A stretch of 64,000 bases of DNA from Caulobacter sp. S45 (GTDB lineage: Bacteria > Pseudomonadota > Alphaproteobacteria > Caulobacterales > Caulobacteraceae), in NCBI RefSeq assembly GCF_009765965.1, contig NZ_LMUL01000014.1, positions 1,540,859-1,604,858 of the forward strand, in the 5' to 3' direction. Below are positions 51,809-60,870 of this stretch, piece by piece. The position numbers and the translations under genes are program-made. How positions within the stretch are numbered: position 1 is the first letter of the stretch; every line of letters starts with the position of its first letter. The notes beneath the pieces were generated by a model that saw only the letters and a program-made list of their open reading frames with translations, was not told where the DNA came from and searched no databases.

Positions 51809-53071
51809 TCATCCCCGCAGCCGCGCTCGAAACGCCTCGGCCGCAGCCCCCGCCCGCTTGGGCCCCAGCACTGCCGCCGCCGAACGGCTGGCGATCAGGC
51901 GTCCGCCGACCCGGCGCAGGTCTTCCGCGCTCACCGCATCGATCGCCTGGGCCAGGTCTTCCGGCGCGAACAGCCGGTCGAACAGGTGCAACTGGCCGGC
52001 GGCCTGCTCGGCGCGCGACAGCGGGGATTCGCGGGCCATGAACAGGGAGGACTTGAGCTGGGCCTTGGCGCGTGAAAGCTCGCTGTCGCTGGGCGCCTCG
52101 GCCAGGGCGACGATCTGCTCCGCGCTCAACCGCGCCGCTTCGGTCGCATCGGCGGCCGAGGTCCCGGCGTAGACGCCGAACAGCCCGACATCCTCGAAGT
52201 TCTCGCAATAGGCGTCGATGGCGTAGGCCAGGCCCCGCGTCTCGCGCACCACCTGGAACAGGCGCGAAGCCATGCCCCCGCCGAGCGCCTCGGCGAACAC
52301 CCGCATGGCGAAATAGTCGGGATCACGCGCGCTGACGCCCTCCAGCAACAGCACAAGATGCGCCTGTTCGAGCTTGCGGGTCTCCAGCTCCACCCCGCCG
52401 GCGAAGGCGCCCGCCTTCGGCTCGGCCGCGCTCCCCACTGAGCGGGCGTCGCCGAAGGCCGCCTCGGCCAGGGCCAGCAGTTCGTCCTCGTCCACCGCGC
52501 CAGCCGCGCTGACCACGATGCGGGCGGGGTCGTAGAGGCCGGCGTGATAGGCGCGCAGAGTCTCGGGCGTTGCGGTCCCGATGCTCTCCGGAAAGCCCAG
52601 GATCGGGCGGCCCAGCGCCTGGCCGGCGAAGGCGTGGGCCTGGGCCAGATCGAACACCCGGTCGTCGGGCGCGTCGGCGGCCTCGGCGATCTCCTGGCCG
52701 ATGACGCCCTTCTCCTGCTCCAGGTCGGCTTCCATCAGGGTCGGGCGACGAACCAGGTCGCTCAGCACGTCCATGGCTAGCGGCAGGCCGCCCTTGAGGC
52801 AGCGGACCTGGAAGCTGGTGCGCTCATAGCCGGTGGCGGCGTTGATCTGGCCGCCCTCGGCCTCGACCGCCTCGACGATGTCCTGGGACGAACGCTCGCC
52901 CGCTCCCTTGAACACCATGTGCTCCAGCAGGTGCGACCAGCCGTTGTGCTCAGCCGCCTCCCAGCGCGCCCCGCCCCGGATCACCACCGAAAGGGCCAGG
53001 CTCTGTAGCCCCTCCATGGGATCGCAGACGATGCGGATACCGTTGGGCAGGGCGTGCAGGCGGGCGGTCAA
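51809..53071 (-). CDS. M16-family zinc peptidase (processing-peptidase-like)
   Basis: A 420-residue protein. The inverted zinc motif HLLEH is near residue 50, with the second ligand region GQEIAEAADAPDDRVFD downstream (HxxEH...E). The second half has the LEGVSARDPDYFAMRVFAEALGGGMASRLFQ region of M16B enzymes. They cut leader peptides or degrade small peptides. The start is uncertain: a TTG at 53071 begins LTARLHALPNGIRIV with AAGGA upstream, while the frame stays open to 53128. It diverges from bioA. Confidence 0.85.
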   Translation of the reverse strand: MTARLHALPNGIRIVCDPMEGLQSLALSVVIRGGARWEAAEHNGWSHLLEHMVFKGAGERSSQDIVEAVEAEGGQINAATGYERTSFQVRCLKGGLPLAMDVLSDLVRRPTLMEADLEQEKGVIGQEIAEAADAPDDRVFDLAQAHAFAGQALGRPILGFPESIGTATPETLRAYHAGLYDPARIVVSAAGAVDEDELLALAEAAFGDARSVGSAAEPKAGAFAGGVELETRKLEQAHLVLLLEGVSARDPDYFAMRVFAEALGGGMASRLFQVVRETRGLAYAIDAYCENFEDVGLFGVYAGTSAADATEAARLSAEQIVALAEAPSDSELSRAKAQLKSSLFMARESPLSRAEQAAGQLHLFDRLFAPEDLAQAIDAVSAEDLRRVGGRLIASRSAAAVLGPKRAGAAAEAFRARLRG

Positions 53072-53176
53072 GACGGGGAGAATCCTTCTGTGCAGCGTGT
53101 CACATGCGACGTCCCCCACCTCCCGCACAAGAGGCGCGACGATTTCACCGGGCGGCGCTCAGGGCTATGAGCAGGC

Positions 53177-54421
53177 ATGGCGAGACCGGACCAGGCCCTG
53201 TGGCGGCCCTACACCCAGATGAAGACGGCCTCCGCACCGCTGGAGGCGGTGCGCACCGAGGGCGCACGGATCGAACTGGCCGACGGCCGAATACTGATCG
53301 ACGGCATAGCCTCGTGGTGGACCGCCTGCCACGGCTACAACCACCCCCACATCCGCGCGGCGGTCGAACGCCAGCTCCACGAGATGCCGCACGTGATGTT
53401 CGGCGGCCTGACCCACGCCCCGGCCGAGCGGTTGGCGCATCGGCTGGCGGTCCTGCTGCCAGGCGCGCTGAACCACGTCTTCTTCACCGACAGCGGGTCG
53501 GTGGCGGTGGAGGTGGCGATGAAGATGGCGCTGCAGCTCTGGCGCAATCGGGGCGTGGAGGGCCGCACCCGCTTCCTGGCCTTCCGCGAGGGTTATCATG
53601 GCGACACGCTGGGCGCGATGTCGGTCTGCGACCCGGACGAGGGCATGCACGCCCGCTTCGGCGCCGCCCTGCCCGCCCAGCTCTTTGCCGATCTGCCGCG
53701 TACCGCAGAAACCATTCAGGCGCTGGACGACCTCCTGGCCGCTCATAGGGACACCCTGGCCGCGGTGATCGTGGAACCGCTGGTCCAGGGCGCGGGCGGG
53801 ATGCGTTTCCATACGCCCGACACCCTGGCGCGCGTCGCCGAGGCGGCGCGTCGCCACGGCCTGCCGCTGATCGCCGACGAGATCTTCACCGGCTTCGCGC
53901 GCACGGGGACGATGTTCGCTTGCGAGCAGGCCGGCGTGGTCCCCGACATCGTCTGCCTGTCCAAGGCGCTGACCGGCGGGACCATGGCCCTGGCGGCCAC
54001 GGTGGCGACCGACGAGGTGTTCGACGCCTTCTGGTCCGACGACCCCGCCTTCGCCCTGATGCACGGCCCGACCTTCATGGCCAATCCGCTGGCCTGTGCT
54101 GCGGCCAACGCATCGCTGGACCTGTTCGAGACCGAGCCCCGGTTGGCGCAGGTGGCGGCGATTTCCGAACGGCTGGCGGCGGGGCTGGAGCCTTGCCGGG
54201 GCGTGGCAGGTGTGGCGGACGTGCGCACGTTGGGCGCCATCGGAGTGGTTCAGTTCACCGCGGCGCCAGACCGCGAGGCGCTGAAGCGGGCGTTCGTCGA
54301 GCGTGGCGTCTGGGTGCGGCCCTTCGGCGACATCGTCTACCTGACGCCGGCGTTGAACATCGGCATGGACGAGCTGGACCGGCTGACCTCGGCGGTGGTG
54401 GAGGTGGTGGGCGAAATCTGA
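53177..54421 (+). CDS. bioA: Adenosylmethionine-8-amino-7-oxononanoate aminotransferase
   Basis: A 414-residue class III aminotransferase. WRPYTQMKTASAP is the characteristic BioA opening, SWWTACHGYNHPHI follows, DEIFTGFARTGT gives the PLP-contacting Asp, and LSKALTGGTMALAA contains the Schiff-base Lys. It converts KAPA to DAPA in biotin synthesis, using S-adenosylmethionine as donor. No other bio genes are nearby, so the pathway must be scattered in this genome. Confidence 0.95.
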   Translation: MARPDQALWRPYTQMKTASAPLEAVRTEGARIELADGRILIDGIASWWTACHGYNHPHIRAAVERQLHEMPHVMFGGLTHAPAERLAHRLAVLLPGALNHVFFTDSGSVAVEVAMKMALQLWRNRGVEGRTRFLAFREGYHGDTLGAMSVCDPDEGMHARFGAALPAQLFADLPRTAETIQALDDLLAAHRDTLAAVIVEPLVQGAGGMRFHTPDTLARVAEAARRHGLPLIADEIFTGFARTGTMFACEQAGVVPDIVCLSKALTGGTMALAATVATDEVFDAFWSDDPAFALMHGPTFMANPLACAAANASLDLFETEPRLAQVAAISERLAAGLEPCRGVAGVADVRTLGAIGVVQFTAAPDREALKRAFVERGVWVRPFGDIVYLTPALNIGMDELDRLTSAVVEVVGEI

Positions 54422-54424
54422 GTT

Positions 54425-54572
54425 CCTTCCCCCTCGAAGGGGGAAGGCCAGGATGGGGGTGAGTGCAGGCGGGTGCGGAATGGTCTTTTGAGGCGCCGCC
54501 TCCTCAGCCCATCCTAAGCCTTGGCGGCCACACCCTCACCCCGCCCTCTCCCTTCGAGGGAGAGGGAGAACA
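54425..54572. repeat. Intergenic repeat with flanking palindromes, copy 1
   Basis: Palindromes CCTTCCCCCTCGAAGGGGGAAGG (split arms at 54425-54447) and CTCTCCCTTCGAGGGAGAG (about 54548-54566) enclose about 100 bases including GGGGGTGAGTGCAGGC. A close relative lies at 57317-57463. Confidence 0.65.
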
Positions 54573-54585
54573 TTCCCTGGAGGGA

Positions 54586-55023
54586 TCACAGGTGCACGAT
54601 CTCGGCGCCCGTGCGCTCGGCCATCAGCTCCGCCACGATCTTGCGATGACAGCAGGCGGCCTCAGCCTCGTAGCAGAGCAGACAGACCCGCTCTTCGCCG
54701 CTGCGCCGCACCGCCTCCTCCAGCGCGCCCAGCGCGGTCGCCGTCTGCATGTGCTCAGCGAAGATGGCCTGCATCTCCGCCACTCTCCCAGCCCGCGCCG
54801 CAACCCGGCCGGACTTGGGCGTGCCAAGGTCGCGCAGGTGCAGATAGCCGATCCCCTCGTCGCGGACGCTGCCCGACAGCAGAGTCTTGGAGAAGCCCGG
54901 CCGGCGCGAGGCCGCCACCGCCCGCACGTCGATCAGCAATCCCACCCGCGCCGCCTTCATCCGGCCGATCACCTCGGCCAGCGGGGCCTTCTCATAGCCG
55001 ATGGTGGCGATGGGCGCTGTCAT
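54586..55023 (-). CDS. DUF488 family protein
   Basis: A 145-residue protein: ATIGYEKAPLAEVIGRMKAARVGLLIDVRAVAASRRPGFSK is the DUF488 start (TIGY, then DVR), followed by YLHLRDLGTPK and a late VCLLCYEAEAACCHRKIVAELM with clustered Cys/His. The biochemical role is unknown. Its ATG overlaps the stop of the GNAT gene upstream (ATGA), so they form an operon. Confidence 0.88.
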   Translation of the reverse strand: MTAPIATIGYEKAPLAEVIGRMKAARVGLLIDVRAVAASRRPGFSKTLLSGSVRDEGIGYLHLRDLGTPKSGRVAARAGRVAEMQAIFAEHMQTATALGALEEAVRRSGEERVCLLCYEAEAACCHRKIVAELMAERTGAEIVHL

Positions 55024-55550
55024 CGCGGGCCACGCTCGAACAGGATGGTGGCGTGGTCCTTGTAGGTGGTGTGGGCGTAGGGGACATAGCCCAGCTTGTC
55101 CGCCAGTCGGATCGACGGCGCATTGGTCGGGTCGATCATGCAGACGGTGCGCACATTTCCGAAATGCACGTCGCCCCAGGCCATGGCTGCGTCCGCCGCC
55201 TCCCGCGCATAGCCCTGGCCATGAACGCCCGACGCCAGCGCCCAGCCGATCTCGGGCGCGCCGTCGAAGCCGGGTTCCAGGGTGCGCTCCAGGTCCGCGA
55301 AACCGACCTCGCCCACGAACCGGCCGCCCTGGGCTTCGCGCACGCACCAGTAGCCGAAGCCCAGCACCGCCCAGTGCCCCACATAACGTAGCAGGCGGGA
55401 CCAGACCTCCTCGCGCGAGAACGGCCGCCCACCGATGAAACGCGCCACTACGGGATCGCCCCACATGGCGGCGCTGTCCTCGAAGTCGTCGGTCGTGTGC
55501 ATGCGCATCACGAGGCGTTCGGTGTGCAGAACGGGCGGCGCGCTCGACAT
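55020..55550 (-). CDS. GNAT-family N-acetyltransferase (RimJ/RimL-like)
   Basis: A 176-residue protein. LHTERLVMRMHTTDDFEDSAAMWGDP is the RimJ/L-type opening, and EIGWALASGVHGQGYAREAADAAMAWGDVH holds the acetyl-CoA loop (HGQGYA, matching Q/RxxGxG/A). The C-terminal strand KLGYVPYAHTTYKDHATILFERG closes the fold. The substrate is unknown. It is coupled to a DUF488 gene. Confidence 0.87.
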   Translation of the reverse strand: MSSAPPVLHTERLVMRMHTTDDFEDSAAMWGDPVVARFIGGRPFSREEVWSRLLRYVGHWAVLGFGYWCVREAQGGRFVGEVGFADLERTLEPGFDGAPEIGWALASGVHGQGYAREAADAAMAWGDVHFGNVRTVCMIDPTNAPSIRLADKLGYVPYAHTTYKDHATILFERGPR

Positions 55551-55588
55551 GGAGCGAGGCTAGCAAGGCTTTCCGCCAAGCGCGAGGG

Positions 55589-56086
55589 TTACAGCGGCAG
55601 CACGCCCCGCTTCACCACCGCGCGGAGCGCAATGCTGGAATTGACCCGCACCACGCCGGCCAACCGGGTCAGGCGAGTGGCGTGGATACGCTCCAGGTCG
55701 TCGATGTCGCGCGCCACGAGCCGCAGCAGATAATCCGCGCTTCCGGTCATCAGGTAGCACTCCATCACCTCGGGGATGTCGGCGATGGCGCGCTCGAACG
55801 CCTGCAGGCTGTCTCCCGACTGGGCGGCCAGGGTGACGGTGACGAAGACGCTGAGCGGGAAACCCGCCGCGCGCTGGTCGATCACGGCGGCGAACCGCTC
55901 GATCAGCCCGCGGCTCTCCAGCAGCTTCACCCGCCGCAGGCAGGCGGAGTCCGACATGCCCACCGCCTGGGCCAGTTCGGCGTTGGTGGTGCGCCCGTCC
56001 TGCTGCAGCAGGCGCAGGAGCTGGCGATCGCGCACGTCCAGGCCGTTTGTCGCCATAGCCTCGACATCGGTGGATTTCGTCTTCAT
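55589..56086 (-). CDS. Lrp/AsnC-family regulator, divergent from ald
   Basis: A 165-residue protein from the ATG at 56086 (GGAGG upstream). An N-terminal helix-turn-helix (LDVRDRQLLRLLQQDGRTTNAELAQAVGMSDSACLRRVKLLESRG) is followed by a RAM/AsnC ligand-binding domain (VIEC-type PEVMECYLMTGSADYLLRLVARDIDDLERI). It is divergently transcribed from alanine dehydrogenase with about 116 bases between, the usual arrangement for an alanine-responsive activator or repressor of ald. Confidence 0.92.
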   Translation of the reverse strand: MKTKSTDVEAMATNGLDVRDRQLLRLLQQDGRTTNAELAQAVGMSDSACLRRVKLLESRGLIERFAAVIDQRAAGFPLSVFVTVTLAAQSGDSLQAFERAIADIPEVMECYLMTGSADYLLRLVARDIDDLERIHATRLTRLAGVVRVNSSIALRAVVKRGVLPL

Positions 56087-56202
56087 CGGCGCCTCCGATC
56101 GCAGCATCTGCGAATCCGCAGGCCCGACAAGCTTGATTTAGACCAAAGTCGGCGCGTCGGAAAAGCTACACTGCAGCCAACGACTACCCGCAGGAGGATG
56201 CG

Positions 56203-57303
56203 ATGAGGATCGGCGTACCCAAGGAGATCAAGAGCCAGGAGAGCCGGGTGGGCCTGACCCCCGGCGTCGTCCACGCCCTGGTCGAGAACGGCCACGAAGT
56301 GTTTGTGGAAACCCATGCCGGCGCGGGCGTGAGCCTGAGCGACGAGGACTACCGCGCCGCCGGCGCCAAGGTGGTCGACAGCGCCCAGGCGGTGTTCGAC
56401 TCCGCCGAGCTGATCATCAAGGTGAAGGAGCCCCAGCCGGTCGAGATCGCCCGCCTGAAGCCGCACCATGTGCTGTTCACCTACCTGCACCTAGCGCCCG
56501 ATCCCGAGCAGACCAAGGGCCTGCTGGCCTCCGGCGCGACCTGCATCGCCTATGAGACCATCACCGATAAGGCCGGCCGCCTGCCGCTGCTGGCGCCGAT
56601 GAGCCAGGTCGCCGGCCGCATGTCGGTCCAGGTCGGCGCGGGCGCCCTGCTTCAGCCCGCCGGGGGACGCGGCCTGCTGCTCGGCGGCGTGCCGGGCGTG
56701 GCTCCGGCCAAGGTGATGATCCTGGGCGGGGGCGTCTCGGGCGAACACGCGGCGCAGATGGCCGTGGGCCTGGGCGCCGACGTGACCCTGTACGACATCA
56801 ACCCCTCACGCCTGGCCCAGCTCGACGCCCAGTTCGGCGGCCGGCTGAAGACCCAGTTCTCCGCCCGCGACGCCATCCTCGCTGGCCTGAAGGATGCAGA
56901 CCTGGTGATCGGCGCCGTGCTGGTGGCCGGCGCCGCCGCCCCCAAGCTGGTGCGCCGCGCGGACCTGGCGATCATGAAGAAGGGCTCGGTCCTGGTGGAC
57001 ATCTCCATCGACCAGGGCGGCTGTTTCGAGACCAGCCGGGCCACCACCCATGCCGAGCCGACCTTCGTGGTCGACGGCGTGGTGCACTACTGCGTGGCCA
57101 ACATGCCGGGCGCCGCGCCCATCACCTCCACCTATGCGCTGGGCGCCGCGACCGCGCCCTACGTGATGAAGTTGGCGGACAAGGGCATGGACGCCGCCTT
57201 CGCCGAGGATGCGGGCTTCGCCGCCGGCCTCAACGTCAAGGGCGGCAAGCTGACCTGCCGCGCCGTGGCGGAATCGCTCGGCATGGAAAACCTGCTGGCC
57301 TGA
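56203..57303 (+). CDS. ald: Alanine dehydrogenase
   Basis: A 366-residue protein with AGGAGG before its [26 protein letters not shown] has the family start with the substrate-binding Arg. The pyruvate-binding Lys is in [10 protein letters not shown], the catalytic His in YLHLAPD, the NAD-binding [20 protein letters not shown] follows, and [25 protein letters not shown] gives the Asp/substrate loop. It interconverts alanine and pyruvate using NAD. The divergent Lrp-type gene is its probable regulator. Confidence 0.96.
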   Translation: MRIGVPKEIKSQESRVGLTPGVVHALVENGHEVFVETHAGAGVSLSDEDYRAAGAKVVDSAQAVFDSAELIIKVKEPQPVEIARLKPHHVLFTYLHLAPDPEQTKGLLASGATCIAYETITDKAGRLPLLAPMSQVAGRMSVQVGAGALLQPAGGRGLLLGGVPGVAPAKVMILGGGVSGEHAAQMAVGLGADVTLYDINPSRLAQLDAQFGGRLKTQFSARDAILAGLKDADLVIGAVLVAGAAAPKLVRRADLAIMKKGSVLVDISIDQGGCFETSRATTHAEPTFVVDGVVHYCVANMPGAAPITSTYALGAATAPYVMKLADKGMDAAFAEDAGFAAGLNVKGGKLTCRAVAESLGMENLLA

Positions 57304-57316
57304 TGTCCATGCGCTC

Positions 57317-57463
57317 TCCCTTCCCCCTCGAAGGGGGAAGGGCGGGGTTGGGGGTGAGTGCAGGCCGTATCTGGAAGGACAGTTGAGGCCAGGCCTCTTC
57401 GATTTCGTCTGAACCCATGGTGGCCACACCCCCGCCCTACCCTCCCTCTTGAGGGGGAGGGAT
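57317..57463. repeat. Intergenic repeat with flanking palindromes, copy 2
   Basis: CCCTTCCCCCTCGAAGGGGG begins at about 57317, the inner GTTGGGGGTGAGTGCAGGCC matches copy 1, and the far palindrome CCTCCCTCTTGAGGGGGAGG ends near 57462. Same architecture as 54425-54572. Confidence 0.65.
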
Positions 57464-57497
57464 GCGTTTGATTGCGAACGGCGCTATGGGGCCACCC

Positions 57498-58670
57498 ATG
57501 TCAGCGCCCCTCGCCCGCCCCCGTGTCCAGGCCCTCGCCGCCTCCCAGGTGCGCGAGGTGGCCAACGCCGGGTTCGGCCAGGCAGGCGTGCTGCGCTTCT
57601 GGTTCGGCGAGAGCGACCGCGCGACCCCCGACTACATCCGCCAGGCCGCAACCGAGGCCCTGGCGGCGGGGCGCACCTTCTACACCCACAACCAGGGCCG
57701 ACCGGAACTGCGCGCCGCGCTGTCGGACTATCTCGGGCGCCTTCACGGCCGCGAGATCACGCCCGAGCGGCTCTCGATCACCAGCTCGGGCGTCTCGGCG
57801 CTGATGGTGTCGATGCAGGCGGTGCTGGACCCGGGCGACCGGGTAGTGGTGGTCACGCCGGTCTGGCCCAACCTGTTCGAGATACCCCGCGTCCTCAACG
57901 CCGAGGTGGTCGAGGTCGGGCTGGAACCTCGAAACGGCGTCTGGGCGCTGGACTTCGACCGGCTGCTGGAGGCGATCACGCCTGAGACGCGGCTGGTGCT
58001 GCTGAACTCTCCCAACAACCCGACCGGCTGGGTCTTGCCGGCGGAGCTGCGCGCGCCGCTGTTGGCGCATTGCCGCCGGCTGGGCGTCTGGCTGCTGGCC
58101 GACGACGTCTACGAGCGGCTGACCTTCGACCCCACGACGGCGAATGCGCCCTCCTTCATGCCCCTGGCCGAGCCCGACGACCGGCTGATCAGCACCAACA
58201 GCTTCTCCAAGGCCTGGCTGATGACCGGCTGGCGGTTGGGCTGGATCGCCGCGCCGGAGAGCCTGCATACCGATATCGGCAAGCTGCTGGAGTTCAACAC
58301 CTCCTGCGCGCCCGACTTCGTCCAGGCCGGCGGCGAGGCGGCTCTTCGCGAGGGCGAGCCCCACATCGCCGAGCTGCGCGCCGACCTGCTGGCCAAGCGT
58401 GACCGGTTGATCGCCGGGCTGCGCACCCTGCCGGGGATCGAGGCGCCGACGCCTGAGGGGGCGATGTACGCCTTCTTCCGCATCGAGGGCCAAGGGCCGT
58501 CCGTGCCGCTGGCCAAGCGCCTGATCACGGAGGCCGGATTGGGCCTGGCGCCCGGCGGCGCATTCGGCTCGCGAGGCGAAGGCTGGCTGCGCTGGTGCTT
58601 CGCCGCCGCCGCACCCGCGCTGGACGAGGGGCTGGAACGGCTGGCGGGTTGGTTGGCTAAGGGCGGCTGA
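57498..58670 (+). CDS. PLP-dependent class I/II aminotransferase
   Basis: A 390-residue protein from the ATG at 57498 (57462 is an upstream alternative). RFWFGESDRATPDYI and NQGRPELRAALSDYL are typical of class I, LNSPNNPTGWVLP binds PLP, DDVYERL has the Asp, and SFSKAWLMTGWRLGW carries the Lys Schiff base with the phosphate-binding Arg. Such proteins act on aspartate or aromatic amino acids. Placement just before hppD makes aromatic transamination possible (inference). Confidence 0.85.
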   Translation: MSAPLARPRVQALAASQVREVANAGFGQAGVLRFWFGESDRATPDYIRQAATEALAAGRTFYTHNQGRPELRAALSDYLGRLHGREITPERLSITSSGVSALMVSMQAVLDPGDRVVVVTPVWPNLFEIPRVLNAEVVEVGLEPRNGVWALDFDRLLEAITPETRLVLLNSPNNPTGWVLPAELRAPLLAHCRRLGVWLLADDVYERLTFDPTTANAPSFMPLAEPDDRLISTNSFSKAWLMTGWRLGWIAAPESLHTDIGKLLEFNTSCAPDFVQAGGEAALREGEPHIAELRADLLAKRDRLIAGLRTLPGIEAPTPEGAMYAFFRIEGQGPSVPLAKRLITEAGLGLAPGGAFGSRGEGWLRWCFAAAAPALDEGLERLAGWLAKGG

Positions 58671-58788
58671 CGGGGCAGGTCACGATGTTTTTTCCTGCGA
58701 CAGGGGCATAAACCCCGCTTCTTCGGGTTATAGTGGCGCAAATTCGTGCGCGCTCATGCTGCGCCGACACCCCCGGAGACGCCTTCGC

Positions 58789-59850
58789 ATGGACCACAAC
58801 GACAATCCCCTCGGCCTAGACGGTTTCGAGTTCGTCGAATTCACCAGCCCCCAGCCCGACCGCATGATCGCGCTGTTGGAGCAGCTCGGCTTCGTGGCGG
58901 CTTCGCGCCATCCTGAACGCGATGTGGTCCGCTACAAGCAGGGGGGGATCAACCTGCTCGTCAACCGCGCGCCGTCCGGTCAGGCCGCCGCTTTCCGCGC
59001 CGCCCACGGCCCCTCCGCCAACGGCATGGCCTTCCGGGTGCATGACGCCGAAGCCGCCTACGCCGAAGCCATCGCCCGTGGGGCCAGGCCGGCGGATGCG
59101 GGGTCGAGCGCCCTGGGCGCAGACGCCAAGGTCGTGGAGGGGATCGGCGGCAGCCTGCTGTATCTAATCGACCGCTACGGCGCGAAGGGCTCGATCTACG
59201 ACGGCTGGGAGCAGGTCCCGGGCGCAGCCGCGGCGGAAGCTGAGAACAGCGTCGGCCTGGATATCCTCGACCACCTGACCCACAACGTGAAGCGTGGCCA
59301 GATGCGGGTGTGGTCCGGCTTCTACAGCCGGATCTTCGGCTTCGAGGAGCAGAAGTACTTCGACATCAAGGGCAAGGCGACCGCCCTGTTCAGCCAGGCG
59401 ATGATCGCGCCCGACAAGGCCATCCGCATCCCGCTGAACGAAAGCCAGGACGAGAACTCCCAGATCGAGGAGTTCATCCGCGAATACAACGGCGAGGGCA
59501 TCCAGCACCTGGCCCTGACCACGCCCGACATCTTCGACACCGTCGAGCGGCTGCGCGCGCGCGGCGTCCGGCTGCAGGACACCATCGACACCTATTACGA
59601 ACTGGTCGACGAGCGCGTGCCCGGCCACGGCGAGGACATGGAGCGGATGCGCAGGAACCGCATCCTGATCGACGGCGACGTGCACGGCGAGGGGCTGCTG
59701 CTGCAGATCTTCACCGAGAACCTGTTCGGTCCGATCTTCTTCGAGATCATCCAGCGCAAGGGCAACCAGGGCTTCGGCAACGGCAACTTCCAGGCCCTGT
59801 TCGAGTCCATCGAGCTCGACCAGATCCGGCGGGGTGTGGTGAAGGCGTAG
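58789..59850 (+). CDS. hppD: 4-Hydroxyphenylpyruvate dioxygenase
   Basis: A 353-residue protein from the ATG at 58789 (CGGAGA upstream). Two glyoxalase-type domains: DGFEFVEFTSPQPDRM begins the first. The second holds the iron ligands: His in LDHLTHNVKRG, His in GIQHLALTTPDIF and Glu in LLLQIFTENLFGPIFFEIIQRKGNQGFGNGNFQALFESIE. It converts 4-hydroxyphenylpyruvate to homogentisate in tyrosine breakdown. No homogentisate genes are adjacent. Confidence 0.96.
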   Translation: MDHNDNPLGLDGFEFVEFTSPQPDRMIALLEQLGFVAASRHPERDVVRYKQGGINLLVNRAPSGQAAAFRAAHGPSANGMAFRVHDAEAAYAEAIARGARPADAGSSALGADAKVVEGIGGSLLYLIDRYGAKGSIYDGWEQVPGAAAAEAENSVGLDILDHLTHNVKRGQMRVWSGFYSRIFGFEEQKYFDIKGKATALFSQAMIAPDKAIRIPLNESQDENSQIEEFIREYNGEGIQHLALTTPDIFDTVERLRARGVRLQDTIDTYYELVDERVPGHGEDMERMRRNRILIDGDVHGEGLLLQIFTENLFGPIFFEIIQRKGNQGFGNGNFQALFESIELDQIRRGVVKA

Positions 59851-59856
59851 GCTTAA

Positions 59857-60004
59857 ACTCCTTCTCTCCTTGCGGGAGAAGGAGGGGACCCAGCAAAGCT
59901 GGGAAGGATGAGGGGTCTCTGAACATCGGCGACTTAGGCGGCGCGACCCCTCACCCTCCCATTGCTAGGCAATGGGTCCCTCCCTCTCCCGCAAGGGGAG
60001 AGGG
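59857..60004. repeat. Intergenic repeat with flanking palindromes, third variant
   Basis: CTCCTTCTCTCCTTGCGGGAGAAGGAG near 59858-59884 and CCCTCTCCCGCAAGGGGAGAGGG near 59982-60004 enclose about 100 bases, with an inner CCTCACCCTCCCATTGC/GCAATGGG stretch. It has the same general architecture as the 54.4 and 57.3 kb copies, with different palindrome cores. It lies between convergent hppD and modE. Confidence 0.6.
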
Positions 60005-60012
60005 GAAAAAGT

Positions 60013-60819
60013 CTACTCCACCGCCAGGATCACGTGGGAGGCCTTGATCAGGGCCTGGGCCTTGTCGCCGACCTTGAACGGCAGGCTCTCGCCGCTCTCG
60101 CGGGTGATGGTGGCGGTCAGGGTCTTGCCGACGTCAAGCTCCAGCACGACCTCGTCGTTCACCGCCCCGGTCTCGTGGCGCAGCACCACCCCGGTCAGGC
60201 AGTTGCGGGCGGAGGTGATCAGCGGCTCGGCGCCCGGCGCCAGGATCACGAAGCTCGACTTCACCAGCGCCACCGCCGGCTTGCCGACCTCGAGCCCCAG
60301 CTCCTCCACGCTGGCCTTGGTGACCAGGGAAACGATCTGGACCGTATCGCTGATCTTCAGCGTCACCTCGCAGTTCACCGCCCCCTGGGTGATGCTGGAC
60401 ACCGTTCCGCGAAAGGCGTTGCGCGCGCTGGTCTTCATGCCGAGGCTCCAAAGGAAGGTGTCGAGGTGGGGCTCGCTATGCCCCGAAACGGCGGACTGAA
60501 GTTGGGCCATAACCGTCTGCAGGGCGGTGTTCAGATGCTCGAATCCCGCGATGACCGCCTCGCCCGCCGGGGTTAGAACGGCGCCGCCGCCCTGGCGACC
60601 GCCGGTCTGGCCCACCACCAATGGCCGGTCGAACAGGTTGTTCAGCGCCTGCACCGCATCCCAGGCCGAACGGTAGGTGATCCCCACCGCCCGCCCGCCA
60701 GCCGAGATCGAGCCGTGCTCGTGGATGGCCTTCAACAGCGCGATCCGCTCCGCGCCCACGCGGGAGTCGTCGCCGCGCCGCATCTGCAGGGCGGCGTAGA
60801 GCAGGGAGTCGGAGGTCAT
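60013..60819 (-). CDS. modE: ModE-type molybdate-responsive regulator
   Basis: A 268-residue protein from MTSDSLLYAALQM (60819). The N-terminal winged-helix region has GSISAGGRAVGITYRSAWDAVQALNNLF. Two Mop/TOBE domains follow: SARNAFRGTVSSITQGAVNCEVTLKI and, later, SARNCLTGVVLRHETGAVNDEVVLEL. Molybdate binding at the Mop pair converts ModE into a repressor of the molybdate transporter. modA lies just upstream on the same strand, but modB and modC are not present here. Confidence 0.94.
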   Translation of the reverse strand: MTSDSLLYAALQMRRGDDSRVGAERIALLKAIHEHGSISAGGRAVGITYRSAWDAVQALNNLFDRPLVVGQTGGRQGGGAVLTPAGEAVIAGFEHLNTALQTVMAQLQSAVSGHSEPHLDTFLWSLGMKTSARNAFRGTVSSITQGAVNCEVTLKISDTVQIVSLVTKASVEELGLEVGKPAVALVKSSFVILAPGAEPLITSARNCLTGVVLRHETGAVNDEVVLELDVGKTLTATITRESGESLPFKVGDKAQALIKASHVILAVE

Positions 60820-60870
60820 GGCGGCCGAACCTCGCACAGTTGGCCGCCTGCTGTCATCCGATGGCGAGCA

